NCBI GenBank assembly: GCA_002404345.1 | Contig: DHJN01000017.1 | Span: 8,635 to 56,416, forward strand | From: Actinobacteria bacterium UBA4719 | GTDB taxonomy: Bacteria > Actinomycetota > Actinomycetes > Actinomycetales > Dermatophilaceae | Direction: 5' to 3' | DNA: 47,782 nucleotides | In this document: in pieces, positions 17,953-26,308 of the stretch | How the letters are laid out: each line of letters starts with the position of its first letter | How positions within the stretch are numbered: the stretch's first letter is position 1 | The notes under the pieces: generated by a model | What the model saw: the letters and a program-made list of their open reading frames with translations, nothing else | Databases searched by the model: none | What the model was told of the DNA's origin: nothing | Translations under genes and position numbers: made by a program

Positions 17953-18463
17953 TGAAAGCGCTTACGGAGCCAGCTCATCTGGGCTCCCGCGTGAGCCGTC
18001 CAGTACTCCTCGGTGTGCGCGCCGTCGTCGAATGTGACTGTGGCATCAGGCAGTTCGCGCGCGAACGCCCGGTTGGCCACGATGAACGGGTCGTCACGTC
18101 CGCAGTCCAGACGCACCGGTATGCCGCGTAGCCCGGCTCGCGCGGCGAACACGTCGTTGCGGACGAAGTCCTCCTGGTGGTCAAAGGCGCCTGGGGCGCT
18201 GTCGCGGGACGACTGCCACAGTGCCGCGCTGGCGGCGACCACCCCGGCCACCCGCTTGGGTTCGTGCCGACGCCTGGGTGGGCGGGTCGGGCCAGACGCC
18301 AACGCACTTTCTGGCCGGGCCAGAACCTGGAGGAGAAGGTGCCGTCCTGCAGGTCGAGCCCCGCTGGGCTATCCGTGCCATGCCGTGGCTGGCCGCACGC
18401 GACCAGCCACGGCATGGCGACGGCGCCTGCCAACACTGCGCGACGGGTGATGCCCTTGCTCAT
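17949..18463 (-). pseudogene. Remnant of a secreted alpha/beta-hydrolase esterase
   Basis: The first 60 codons (from 18463) encode a Tat/lipoprotein-like leader, SKGITRRAVLAGAVAMPWL then VACG, and the opening of a secreted esterase ending near KVRWRLARP. The last part, in another frame (about 18257 down to 17949), encodes a typical C-terminal esterase segment: VAGVVAASAALW, APGAFD, VRLDCGRDDPF and GAHTEEYW with the late His. The central 110-130 residues that should hold the Ser nucleophile (GxSxGG) are missing, and the frame changes at the junction near 18257-18284. An internal deletion has killed the gene. No transposon is seen. Confidence 0.7.
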
Positions 18464-18546
18464 GATTTCCTCCCTGGAAGTTGGCGCGCGCGGTCCGTGT
18501 TGGGCTCACACCATGGATGGCTGACCCGGCCGGGGGGCGGTTCGGG

Positions 18547-18552
18547 CATAAT
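18547..18552 (+). promoter_or_regulatory. Candidate -10 element of the acyl-CoA dehydrogenase gene
   Basis: CATAAT lies 44 bases upstream of the start codon, and GAGGGCGG follows about eight bases before the ATG, so this gene would have a normal leader. No clear -35 element is seen. Confidence 0.35.
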
Positions 18553-18596
18553 CGCAGGTAGTTCCTGGAACCCACACATGAGGGCGGCATACCGCA

Positions 18597-19796
18597 ATGG
18601 CACGACTGCAACACACCGAAGGCCTGACCGACGAGCAGAGCGAGCTGCTCAAGCTGGTGCGCACGTTCGTCGACGAGCAGATCATTCCGGTCGCCATGGA
18701 GCTCGAGCGCAAGGACGAGTACCCGACGCAGATCGTCGAGGGCATGAAGGAGATGGGGATCTTCGGCCTGATGATCCCCGAGGAGTATGGCGGCCTGGGC
18801 GAGTCGCTGCTCACCTACGCCTTGTGTGTGGAGGAGATCGCTCGTGGCTGGATGAGCGTCAGCGGCATCATCAACACGCACTTCATCGTCGCCTACATGG
18901 TCTTGCAGCACGGTACCGAGGAGCAGAAGAAGAAGTATCTGCCCAAGATGGCCACCGGTGAGATCCGGGGAGCGTTCTCGATGTCCGAGCCGGGCTGCGG
19001 CTCCGACGTCGCCGCGATCAAGTCCAAGGCCGTGTCCAGCGGCGACGGCGAGTGGACGATCAACGGTCAGAAGATGTGGCTGACCAACGGCGGAAGCTCG
19101 AATCTCGTTGCAGTGCTGGTGAAGACGGAGACGGGTGCGGGCTCTGTCTACAAGAACATGACGACGTTCCTGGTCGACAAGGAGCCCGGCTTCGGCGAGG
19201 TCGAGCCCGGCCTCACCGTCCCCGGCAAGATCGAGAAGATGGGCTACAAGGGCGTCGACACGACCGAGCTCATTCTTGATGGCTACCGGACGACGACGGA
19301 TCAGATCCTGGGTGGCGAACCGGGCAAGGGCTTCTACCAGATGATGGACGGCGTCGAGGTGGGGCGGGTCAACGTCGCCTCACGCGCCTGCGGTGTGGCA
19401 CTGCGGGCGTTCGAGCTCGCGATCGCCTACGCCCAGCAGCGTGAGACCTTCGGCAAGAAGATCGCCGAGCACCAGGCGGTCCTGTTCCGCCTCGCCGACA
19501 TGGCCACCAAGATCGAGGCCGGTCACCAGATGATGGTCCGGGCGGCGCGTCGCAAGGACTCCGGCGAGCGCAACGACCTCGAGGCCGGCATGGCGAAGTA
19601 CCTGGCCTCCGAGTACTGCGCCGAGGTGGTCGAGGACTCGTTCCGGATCCACGGCGGCTATGGCTACTCCAAGGAGTACGAGATCGAGCGGCTCTACCGT
19701 GAGGCGCCGATGCTGCTCATCGGTGAGGGCACGGCGGACATCCAGCGGATGATCATCGGTCGCCGTCTGCTCGAGGACTATGCCCTGCGCGGTTGA
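18597..19796 (+). CDS. Acyl-CoA dehydrogenase
   Basis: The 399-residue flavoprotein shows the full family layout: N-terminal helical domain, beta domain with SMSEPGCGSDVAAI and KMWLTNG, and C-terminal helices with YAQQRETFGKKIAEHQA and RIHGGYGYSKEYEIERLYRE. The last Glu region (LYREAPMLLIGEGT) is typical of short/branched-chain enzymes. It would oxidise an acyl-CoA to the 2-enoyl-CoA using FAD and electron-transfer flavoprotein. In Streptomyces a very similar enzyme is clustered with a CitE-type lyase and a MaoC hydratase near ccr and meaA; here the three lie within 7 kb but are separated. A role on a C5 dicarboxylyl-CoA such as methylsuccinyl-CoA is possible but not shown. Confidence 0.92.
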   Translation: MARLQHTEGLTDEQSELLKLVRTFVDEQIIPVAMELERKDEYPTQIVEGMKEMGIFGLMIPEEYGGLGESLLTYALCVEEIARGWMSVSGIINTHFIVAYMVLQHGTEEQKKKYLPKMATGEIRGAFSMSEPGCGSDVAAIKSKAVSSGDGEWTINGQKMWLTNGGSSNLVAVLVKTETGAGSVYKNMTTFLVDKEPGFGEVEPGLTVPGKIEKMGYKGVDTTELILDGYRTTTDQILGGEPGKGFYQMMDGVEVGRVNVASRACGVALRAFELAIAYAQQRETFGKKIAEHQAVLFRLADMATKIEAGHQMMVRAARRKDSGERNDLEAGMAKYLASEYCAEVVEDSFRIHGGYGYSKEYEIERLYREAPMLLIGEGTADIQRMIIGRRLLEDYALRG

Positions 19797-19845
19797 GGGG
19801 CGCCCGACCGTGTAACCGTGTCGGGTAGTGGGCAAGAATGTCCTC

Positions 19846-20367
19846 ATGAGCTCTCAACCGAACATGCCAGGGCGGCCGCGGATCCCGATCGGTGGGCTCA
19901 TCCTGGAGTACCCGATGTCGCTGGGCACGTACGACAAGTACGAGGACGCCCAGAAAGCGGTCGACTACCTGTCCGACAACCAGTTTGCCGTGGAGAACTG
20001 CATGATCGTCGGCACCGACCTCAAGCAGGTCGAGCGGGTGACCGGGCGGTTGACGCGTGGGCGGGTTGCCGGGGCCGGGGCGTTGTCGGGCATGTGGATG
20101 GGGTTGTTCGTCGGTCTCATCTTCACGCTGTTCGACCAGGGCAGCCAGGGCAGCACGCTGGCTGTCATGTCGACCGTCGCGTTTGGCGCGGTCTTCGGCG
20201 TCGTCTGGGCTCTCCTGGGGTATGCGGCGACCAAGGGTCGGCGGGACTTCACGTCGGTGAGCCAGGTGGTGGCGACGCGCTACGAGGTGCTGGTGGAGCA
20301 CAAGCTCGCCGAGCAGGGTCGCGCGATGCTGGCGAAGATGCCCGGCGCTCAGCCCCTCACGGCGTAG
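19846..20367 (+). CDS. General-stress-protein-like membrane protein
   Basis: The 173-residue protein has an N-terminal domain of the YflT/general stress protein 17M type (TYDKYEDAQKAVDYLSDNQF, CMIVGTDLKQVERVTGRL), then two membrane segments separated by a short loop (about 80-103 and 112-136), and a cytosolic tail. It corresponds to the Rv1234 type in the same gene neighbourhood. The function is unknown. ATG at 19846 is preferred; AAGAAT ends six bases before it, suggesting a leaderless mRNA. An 11-bp piece at the gene end (CACGGCGTAGC at 20358) recurs at 20386 after the stop. Confidence 0.75.
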   Translation: MSSQPNMPGRPRIPIGGLILEYPMSLGTYDKYEDAQKAVDYLSDNQFAVENCMIVGTDLKQVERVTGRLTRGRVAGAGALSGMWMGLFVGLIFTLFDQGSQGSTLAVMSTVAFGAVFGVVWALLGYAATKGRRDFTSVSQVVATRYEVLVEHKLAEQGRAMLAKMPGAQPLTA

Positions 20368-20420
20368 CCGCCTGCACTGCCACCGCACGGCGTAGCAGCC
20401 TCGCGCTGCTGCGGGGGGAG

Positions 20421-21926
20421 TCAGCTCTTCTGGATGCGGGCGATCCAGGCCTCGACGTCGGAGGAGGTGCGCGGCATGGCTGCGGAGAGGTTCTCGCAGC
20501 CATCTGGGGTGACCAGGATGTCGTCCTCGATGCGCACCCCGATGCCGCGCAGCTCCACGGGCACCCGGAGGTCGTCGGCCTTGAAGTAGAGCCCGGGCTC
20601 AACGGTGAGGATCATGCCGGGCGCCAGCTCGGCGCCCAGGTACTCCTCGCGACGGGCCAGCGCACAGTCGTGCACGTCCAGGCCGAGGTGGTGGCTGGTG
20701 CCGTGGACCATCCAGCGCCGGTGGTAGTGCCCGTGCTCCTTGTCCAGCGTGGCCCCGACGTCGATGCCCTCGGGAAGCAGACCCCAGGCATGCAGGTGCT
20801 CGGCAATGACCCGGATCGCGGCGTCGTGCACGTCGGAGAACTTTGCGCCCGGCCTGACCGCGGCGATCCCGGCCTCCTGCGCGGCGTAGACGGCGTCGTA
20901 GACCTTGCGCTGCGCGGCGGTGAACCGACCGTTGACCGGCAGCGTCCGCGTGACATCGGCCGTGAACAGCGAGTCGACCTCGACGCCCGCATCGAGCAGC
21001 AGCAGGTCGCCGCCGGTGATGTCACCGGTGTTCTTGATCCAGTGCAGGGTGTTGGCGTGGTCCCCTGCGGCGCAGATCGAGTCATACCCGATGCCGTTGC
21101 CCTGGTGGCGGGCGTGCAGACCGAACACACCCTCGACCCAACGTTCGCCGCGACCGCGCTGGAGCGCCTCGGGCAGGGCTGCGATCACGGCGTCAAAGCC
21201 GTTGGCCGTCGCATCGACGGCGTCACGCATCTGCCGAATCTCCCACTCGTCCTTGACGAGTCGCAGCGTGGACAGGAAGTGCGCGAGCTCGTCGTCGGCA
21301 TCGCGCAGGGCTTCTGACTCGCGGGGCTCGTCGGTCTCGGTGACGCTCTCACGGATGGCGTCAACGGCAGCGGTCAGGTCGCGGTCCGCGTCGCGCACGA
21401 TGCGGATCACGGTGGTGCCGATATCCTTGCCCATGCCCTCGGTGAGCTCGTCGATGTGGCGCGCCGACAGGGCGAGCTCGGCCTCGACATCGGCCAGGCC
21501 GGGGCGGGCGCCGACCCAGAACTCGCCGTAGCGGGAGTCCCCGAAGAACTCCTCGGTGTCGCGGCCGGCCAGAGGGCGGAAATACAGGATCGACTCGTGC
21601 GAGCCGTCCTCGCGCGGCTCGAGCACCAGGACCGCGTCGGGCTCGCGGTCGCTACCCAGACCGGTGAGGTGGGCGAAGGCGCTGTGCGGGCGGAAGACGT
21701 AGTCGCTGTCGTTGCTGCGTACCTTCAGACCACCAGCCGGTATGACGAGTCGCTCGCCCGGGAAGGCGGCCGAAACCGCTGAACGGCGCAGCGCGGCATA
21801 CGGCGCGGCCGGTGACTCGGTGGGCAGGTCTGTGGATCGGGGGGCCCATTCGGCGGCGACGAACGCCCGGAACTCGTCGTTGGTGGGGCGCCCACGGTGC
21901 TCTGCCTTGTGTTGTTCTTCACTCAC
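20421..21926 (-). CDS. pepP: Xaa-Pro aminopeptidase (aminopeptidase P)
   Basis: The 501-residue M24 metallopeptidase removes N-terminal residues linked to proline. The N-terminal creatinase-like domain covers about 40-220 and the pita-bread catalytic domain about 245-490. Dinuclear metal ligands are visible: Asp in LLLLDAGVEVDS, Asp in FTADVTRTLP, His in VHGTSHHLGLDVHD, Glu in LTVEPGLYF and Glu in VRIEDDILVT. The GTG at 21926 is preferred; CACCAT ends six bases upstream. GTG two codons earlier is possible. The long upstream extension in the same frame runs over the divergent exporter gene and is not real. It is divergent from the ThrE-type exporter. Confidence 0.92.
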   Translation of the reverse strand: MSEEQHKAEHRGRPTNDEFRAFVAAEWAPRSTDLPTESPAAPYAALRRSAVSAAFPGERLVIPAGGLKVRSNDSDYVFRPHSAFAHLTGLGSDREPDAVLVLEPREDGSHESILYFRPLAGRDTEEFFGDSRYGEFWVGARPGLADVEAELALSARHIDELTEGMGKDIGTTVIRIVRDADRDLTAAVDAIRESVTETDEPRESEALRDADDELAHFLSTLRLVKDEWEIRQMRDAVDATANGFDAVIAALPEALQRGRGERWVEGVFGLHARHQGNGIGYDSICAAGDHANTLHWIKNTGDITGGDLLLLDAGVEVDSLFTADVTRTLPVNGRFTAAQRKVYDAVYAAQEAGIAAVRPGAKFSDVHDAAIRVIAEHLHAWGLLPEGIDVGATLDKEHGHYHRRWMVHGTSHHLGLDVHDCALARREEYLGAELAPGMILTVEPGLYFKADDLRVPVELRGIGVRIEDDILVTPDGCENLSAAMPRTSSDVEAWIARIQKS

Positions 21927-21998
21927 TCCCACATGGTGCCACGGCACATTCGGCGGTGCGCATTCGGCGCTGCGCCACCGCTCTGCAACAGTGGTGGC

Positions 21999-23459
21999 GT
22001 GTCGATTATCACCCCCATCCCACGCCCGCCCCGATCCTCCCGGGTGGCGGGCAAGTCGTTGCGGGAGCGGGCCGAGCGTGCGGTGCGGGACAGTGGCCCG
22101 CCCGGTGACTCGCTGTCCCTGTGGCAGGGTGCCGACGGCGTGGACCAGCTCACCGCCCGGGCTGTCATCGACCTGGCCATGCGGGTCGGCGAGACGTTGC
22201 TGTCCACCGGCGCCTCGGCCTCCGACGTGGTGGCGACGGTCCTGCGGCTCACCGATGCCTACGGCCTTCGCTCGGTCCATGTCGATGTGAACTTCACGTC
22301 CATCTCGGTGTCCTACCACCGTGGTCCCGACGCCGACCCGATGACCGTGATGCGCGTGATCAAGGTGCGTTCGACCGATCTGACCCGCCTCGAGCGCCTT
22401 CAGACGCTGGTGCGGGATATCGCCGACGACTGGGTCGAGATCGACGATGCCCGGACCCGTTTCGATGACTTGATCAGGGCGCCGCATCCATATCGGCGGT
22501 GGGTGGTGACGGCTTCCCTGGGCATCGTGGCGGCTGCCGTGGCAGCGCTGCTCGGCGGCACCTGGTTGATCATGGGGCTGAGCTTCGTCACGACGGGAAT
22601 GGTTGACCGGGTCCAGCGGTGGCTGGCGCACCGGGGGATCGCTGCCTTCTTCACCCAGGTTGCCGGTGGCGCGATCCCGACCGTCGTGGCAGTGGGGTTG
22701 CTAGCCGCCATGTCGGCCGGCGTTCCCGGTTTGCAGGGGATCTCGCCCTCCTTGGTCGTTGCCTCAGGCATCGTGGTGCTGCTCGCCGGCCTGTCAGTGG
22801 TCGGGGCCGCCCAGGACGCGATCGACGGCTATTACGTCACCGCAGGCGCTCGGGCGTTCGAGGTCCTGGTGTTGACCCTCGGCATCGTGGTGGGCATCGG
22901 TGTCATCCTGGCGATGGCCCAGCGTGCCGGGGTCTCGATGGAGTTCACCGCCTCCGCGCAGCTGTCCACCAACGCGGTGGTGCAGGTGCTCGCGGCGATG
23001 GTGGTGTCGGGGGCCTTCGCCGTGTCGGCCTATGCCGGTCCGCGCGCCGGTTTCTACTCCACGCTGACCGGGGGTCTGGGGTGGCTGGCCTACCTGGGCG
23101 CGATCCGCATCGGCATGGGGCCGGCGGCAGCCAGCTCGTTGGCCGCGCTCATCGCCGGCTTCCTGTCACAGCGGGTCGCCAGCCGCCTGCGGGTCCCGTC
23201 ACTGGCGTTGAGCATGGCCGGCATCGTGCCCCTGTTGCCCGGGCTGGCGGTGTACCAAGGGCTTTTCGAGATCGTGCGGAGCACGCCGGGTGCCGGGCTG
23301 TCCACGGGCTTGACGACATTGCTTGGTGCGGCTGGTGTCGGGATGGGACTCGCCGCCGGCGTCAGCATGGGTACCTTCCTGGCCCGACCCCTGCACGCTG
23401 AGCTCGATCGTGGCCAGAGAAGGGCCCTGCGGCGGGCAGCGGGTGACGCCCGCGAGTAG
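21999..23459 (+). CDS. Threonine/serine exporter family protein (ThrE type)
   Basis: The 486-residue protein joins the two ThrE domains in one chain. The N-terminal DUF1212-like cytosolic part (about 35-165) contains VGETLLSTGASASDVV and VDVNFTSISVSYHRG. It is followed by about ten membrane segments, the last part matching ThrE_2 (SLALSMAGIVPLLPGLAVYQ). Corynebacterium ThrE exports threonine and serine; the substrate here is inferred from that. The GTG at 21999 is chosen because the upstream sequence is not hydrophobic or conserved and overlaps pepP; AACAGT lies six bases before it. The gene stands alone, divergent from pepP. Confidence 0.85.
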   Translation: MSIITPIPRPPRSSRVAGKSLRERAERAVRDSGPPGDSLSLWQGADGVDQLTARAVIDLAMRVGETLLSTGASASDVVATVLRLTDAYGLRSVHVDVNFTSISVSYHRGPDADPMTVMRVIKVRSTDLTRLERLQTLVRDIADDWVEIDDARTRFDDLIRAPHPYRRWVVTASLGIVAAAVAALLGGTWLIMGLSFVTTGMVDRVQRWLAHRGIAAFFTQVAGGAIPTVVAVGLLAAMSAGVPGLQGISPSLVVASGIVVLLAGLSVVGAAQDAIDGYYVTAGARAFEVLVLTLGIVVGIGVILAMAQRAGVSMEFTASAQLSTNAVVQVLAAMVVSGAFAVSAYAGPRAGFYSTLTGGLGWLAYLGAIRIGMGPAAASSLAALIAGFLSQRVASRLRVPSLALSMAGIVPLLPGLAVYQGLFEIVRSTPGAGLSTGLTTLLGAAGVGMGLAAGVSMGTFLARPLHAELDRGQRRALRRAAGDARE

Positions 23460-23527
23460 TTGGGCCGACCAGACGTGAGAAAGGGCACTAGGCCTACCCC
23501 TCCCGTCATACCGCTTGGTCGGGCACG

Positions 23528-24055
23528 ATGGCCCATATGCAATTTGGGCGAAGTTACGAAGAGTTCGACGTCGGCGCGGTCTACAAGCACTGGCCCGGAA
23601 AGACGGTCACCGAGTACGACGACCACCTGTTCTGTCTACTGACGATGAACCACCACCCGCTGCACCTGGACACGAACTATGCCCAGGAGACGACGCAGTT
23701 CAGGCAGAACGTCGTGGTGGGCAACTACATCTACTCGCTGTTGTTGGGCATGAGCGTCGCCGACGTCTCAGGCAAGGCCATCGCCAATCTCGAGGTCGAG
23801 TCACTGCGCCACGTTGCGCCGACCTTCCACGGGGACACCATCTACGGCCAGACCACGGTTCTCGACAAGTGGGAGTCCACGTCCAAGGACGACCGGGGCG
23901 TTGTCTACGTTGAGACCAAGGGCTACAAGCAGGACGGCACGCTGGTCTGCATCTTCAAGCGCAAGGTCATGGTCCCGAAGAACAGCTACCTCGAGGCGCG
24001 TGGTGGCGAGCACCCCGGCCGTCCGACCCTGGTGGAGCCTCCGCCCAAGAGGTGA
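23528..24055 (+). CDS. MaoC-family dehydratase (mesaconyl-CoA hydratase type)
   Basis: The 175-residue hot-dog-fold protein contains the MaoC motif region KTVTEYDDHLFCLLTMNHHP, with the Asp and His expected in the R-hydratase active site, then VVVGNYIYSLLLGMSV and ESLRHVAPTFHGDTIY. The sequence strongly recalls the Streptomyces MaoC protein encoded beside a CitE-type lyase and an acyl-CoA dehydrogenase. It would add water to, or remove it from, an enoyl-CoA; mesaconyl-CoA is the candidate. ATG at 23528 or 23537 could be the start; homologues favour the second. The last codons are part of an 18-bp duplication reaching beyond the stop. Confidence 0.85.
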   Translation: MAHMQFGRSYEEFDVGAVYKHWPGKTVTEYDDHLFCLLTMNHHPLHLDTNYAQETTQFRQNVVVGNYIYSLLLGMSVADVSGKAIANLEVESLRHVAPTFHGDTIYGQTTVLDKWESTSKDDRGVVYVETKGYKQDGTLVCIFKRKVMVPKNSYLEARGGEHPGRPTLVEPPPKR

Positions 24056-24076
24056 GTCCCGCCCAAGAGGTGGGTC
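24041..24076. repeat. 18-bp duplication across the maoC stop codon
   Basis: An 18-mer beginning CCGCCCAAGAGGTG occurs at 24041-24058 and 24059-24076 with one difference. The left copy contains the final codons and TGA of the MaoC gene. Confidence 0.9.
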
Positions 24077-24102
24077 CCGCGGGGGTGCCCTAATCTTGGG
24101 CG

Positions 24103-24948
24103 ATGCGCATCGACCTCCACACGCACTCCACGGCCAGTGACGGCACTCAGCCACCGGCCGGGGTCGTGTCCTCCGCAGCCTTGGCGGGGCTGGATGTGTT
24201 CGCCCTGACCGATCATGACACGACCACCGGCTGGGACGAGGCCGCGGCTGCTGCTGCGTATCACGGGATCGAGCTCGTCCGCGGGATCGAGATCTCCTGT
24301 CAGCATCAGGGCGTCAGCATCCACCTGCTGGGCTACCTCCAGGACCCGACGGCGCCCGGGCTGCTCGAGGAGCTGGTGCGTTCGAGGCAGGGCCGTCAGA
24401 CGCGGGCGCAACGCATGGTCGAGCTGTTGTCCCAAGATCTGCAGCTGCACTGGGACGACGTTCTCGAGCACGTCGATCCCGGAGCCACGATCGGTCGCCC
24501 GCATATCGCGGATGCGTTGGTGGCAAAGGGGATCGTCGCTTCGCGTTATGAGGCGTTCGCTGAGTACCTGTACACCGGATCCCCCTATTTCGTCCCTCAC
24601 TATGCGCCCGATCCGGTGCGGGCGGTGCGTCTTGTGGGGGAGGCCGGTGGCGTCGCCGTCATGGCGCACCCCTTCGCGAGCAAGCGCGGTCGCGTCGTTG
24701 ATGACGCGGTCATCGAGGCCATGGCGTCTGCCGGGATGGCCGGCCTCGAGGTGCACCATCGGGACCACTCCGGCGACGAGGTGCGTCATGGGGTGGATCT
24801 GGCCGCATCGCTGGGCCTGTTCGTCACGGGCTCCTCGGACTACCACGGGGTCGGCAAGAGCAATCTGCTCGGTGAGAACACCACTGATCCCAGCGTCCTG
24901 GAACAGATCGAGGGTCTGGCGACGGGGGCGAAGGTCCTGCGCCCATGA
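24103..24948 (+). CDS. PHP-domain phosphoesterase (RnmK/YciV-like)
   Basis: The 281-residue protein carries the PHP metal-binding motifs: RIDLHTHSTASDG at the start, ALTDHDTT, VRGIEISC, MAHPF, LEVHHRDHS and GSSDYHG near the end. E. coli RnmK (YciV, TrpH) of this family is a 3',5'-nucleoside bisphosphatase and 5'-3' exoribonuclease, so a nucleotide or RNA phosphoesterase is likely. TAATCT ends six bases before the ATG and there is no Shine-Dalgarno, so the mRNA is probably leaderless. The marC start overlaps its stop by four bases (ATGA), indicating co-translation. Confidence 0.9.
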   Translation: MRIDLHTHSTASDGTQPPAGVVSSAALAGLDVFALTDHDTTTGWDEAAAAAAYHGIELVRGIEISCQHQGVSIHLLGYLQDPTAPGLLEELVRSRQGRQTRAQRMVELLSQDLQLHWDDVLEHVDPGATIGRPHIADALVAKGIVASRYEAFAEYLYTGSPYFVPHYAPDPVRAVRLVGEAGGVAVMAHPFASKRGRVVDDAVIEAMASAGMAGLEVHHRDHSGDEVRHGVDLAASLGLFVTGSSDYHGVGKSNLLGENTTDPSVLEQIEGLATGAKVLRP

Positions 24949-25397
24949 GCTCGGGCTTCGATCTGCAGCTCTTCAACTCGGTGATCGTGACGCTGCTGGT
25001 CATCATGAACCCGCCCGGGGCCGTTCCGATCTTCCTTGCGTTGACGGGGTCGCTGACGTACAAGCAGCGGGTCGTCGCGGCGCGGCGCGCCTCGCTCGTG
25101 GCTCTGGGGGTGATCGCGGCGTTCGCCGTGTTCGGGCAGCAGATCCTGAGCTACCTGCACATCAGCCTCCCGGCGTTGCAAGGTGCCGGTGGTCTGCTGC
25201 TCCTCCTTGTGGCGCTGCAGCTGCTCGTCGGCCAGGAGTCGGGTGTCTCTTCCGATGCGGGGGTCAACGTGGCGTTGGTGGTGCTGCGAGACAGCGGCAC
25301 GATGCTGGTCACCCGGATCGCCGGTCTGCTGCTGTCTGCCATCGCCGTGCAGATGGTGGCCAACAGCGTCCGAGCCTTTGTCGCCACCGCCAGCTAG
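24945..25397 (+). CDS. MarC-family membrane protein with internal deletion
   Basis: The 150-residue product begins like a normal MarC protein: FDLQLFNSVIVTLLVIMNPP, FGQQILSYLHISLPALQGAG and DAGVNVALV, with three or four hydrophobic segments. It then jumps to the normal C-terminus, DSGTMLVTRIAGLLLSAIAV. Family members have about 200-220 residues and six helices, and read NVALVPLGTPLLAGPGAI at this place, so about 50-60 residues are missing after residue 111 (near base 25278) without loss of frame. The protein probably has an odd helix count and may not work. MarC proteins have no settled function. The gene overlaps the PHP gene by four bases. Confidence 0.8.
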   Translation: MSSGFDLQLFNSVIVTLLVIMNPPGAVPIFLALTGSLTYKQRVVAARRASLVALGVIAAFAVFGQQILSYLHISLPALQGAGGLLLLLVALQLLVGQESGVSSDAGVNVALVVLRDSGTMLVTRIAGLLLSAIAVQMVANSVRAFVATAS

Positions 25398-25406
25398 CCT
25401 CGCGAA

Positions 25407-26267
25407 ATGCGTCTCTACTCAGCGAGCCCCAGCAGGCTGCTGGCTTGGCTCGACTGCCCTCGCCGCTACCGCATGCAGTACCTCGACCGCCCCAGGCCTG
25501 CTGCCCGGCCACAACGGGCGCACACCTCGGTCGGGGTGGCCACGCACAACGCCTTGCGCGACTTCTGGGACCTGCCCCCGGGCGAGCGCACCCCGACCGC
25601 CGTGGAGCGGCTGGTGCGGCAGTCGTGGATCGACGTCGGCTTTCGCGATTCCGCCCAGTCCGCGGACTGGCGCGTTCGTACGACGACGCGAGTGACGGCA
25701 TACCTGCGGGGTGTCGACCGCGACCGACAACCGCTGGGCGTCGAGCGGACCGTCTCCCTTCGCACCGAGACCCTCGCCGTGACCGGTCGTCTCGACCGCC
25801 TCGACGACCGCGACGGTGAGCTCGTCGTGGTCGACTACAAGACCGGGCGAGCGCGGCTCACCGACGACGACGCACGCACCTCACTCCCGCTGGCGCTGTA
25901 TGCCGTCGCGGCTGCTGGCATGTTCCGTCGACCCTGCGCTCGGGTCGAGCTTCACCACCTGCCGACGGGAGAGGTGCTCGCGCACGAGCACACTGCGGAG
26001 ACGTTGTCGCGCAAGGTGGCCGAAGCCGAGTCGATCGCCTCCGACCTGCGCAGGGCCGACGCCGACTACGCCGAGAAGGGGGTTGGGTCGCAGTTCTTCG
26101 AGCCGCGGGTCTCGCCGATCTGCATGTGGTGCGACTTCAGGGCCCACTGCCCGCAGGGCCAGCGGGTCGGGCCGGAGAAGGCCGACTGGGCGGGGCTGGA
26201 GACCGGCGACCCGTGCGGACCAGGTGTGGACTCCAGCCACACTGTCTGGGGGGGAAGTGGGCCGTAG
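25407..26267 (+). CDS. RecB-type PD-(D/E)XK nuclease with 4Fe-4S cysteines
   Basis: The 286-residue protein is a stand-alone Cas4/AddB/RecB-like nuclease. The core reads LAVTGRLDRL ... VVVDYKTG with Asp143 and Lys145 in the PD-(D/E)XK motif. Four cysteines fit the AddB-type iron-sulfur staple: Cys17 in LDCPRRYR and Cys239, Cys242, Cys248 in ICMWCDFRAHC. It likely acts as an exonuclease in DNA repair; no helicase is adjacent. There is no CRISPR in the window, so a Cas4 role is not supported. TAGCCT ends six bases before the ATG; its TAG is also the marC stop codon. Confidence 0.88.
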   Translation: MRLYSASPSRLLAWLDCPRRYRMQYLDRPRPAARPQRAHTSVGVATHNALRDFWDLPPGERTPTAVERLVRQSWIDVGFRDSAQSADWRVRTTTRVTAYLRGVDRDRQPLGVERTVSLRTETLAVTGRLDRLDDRDGELVVVDYKTGRARLTDDDARTSLPLALYAVAAAGMFRRPCARVELHHLPTGEVLAHEHTAETLSRKVAEAESIASDLRRADADYAEKGVGSQFFEPRVSPICMWCDFRAHCPQGQRVGPEKADWAGLETGDPCGPGVDSSHTVWGGSGP

Positions 26268-26308
26268 GGACATGGAGGTGCCTGGACCGGCTAAATAGTG
26301 TGATCAGT

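Noticed and set aside
25407..26267. Cas4 nuclease
   Set aside because: The Fe-S RecB-type nuclease fold is similar, but no CRISPR or other cas genes are in the window and such stand-alone proteins are common in actinobacteria.
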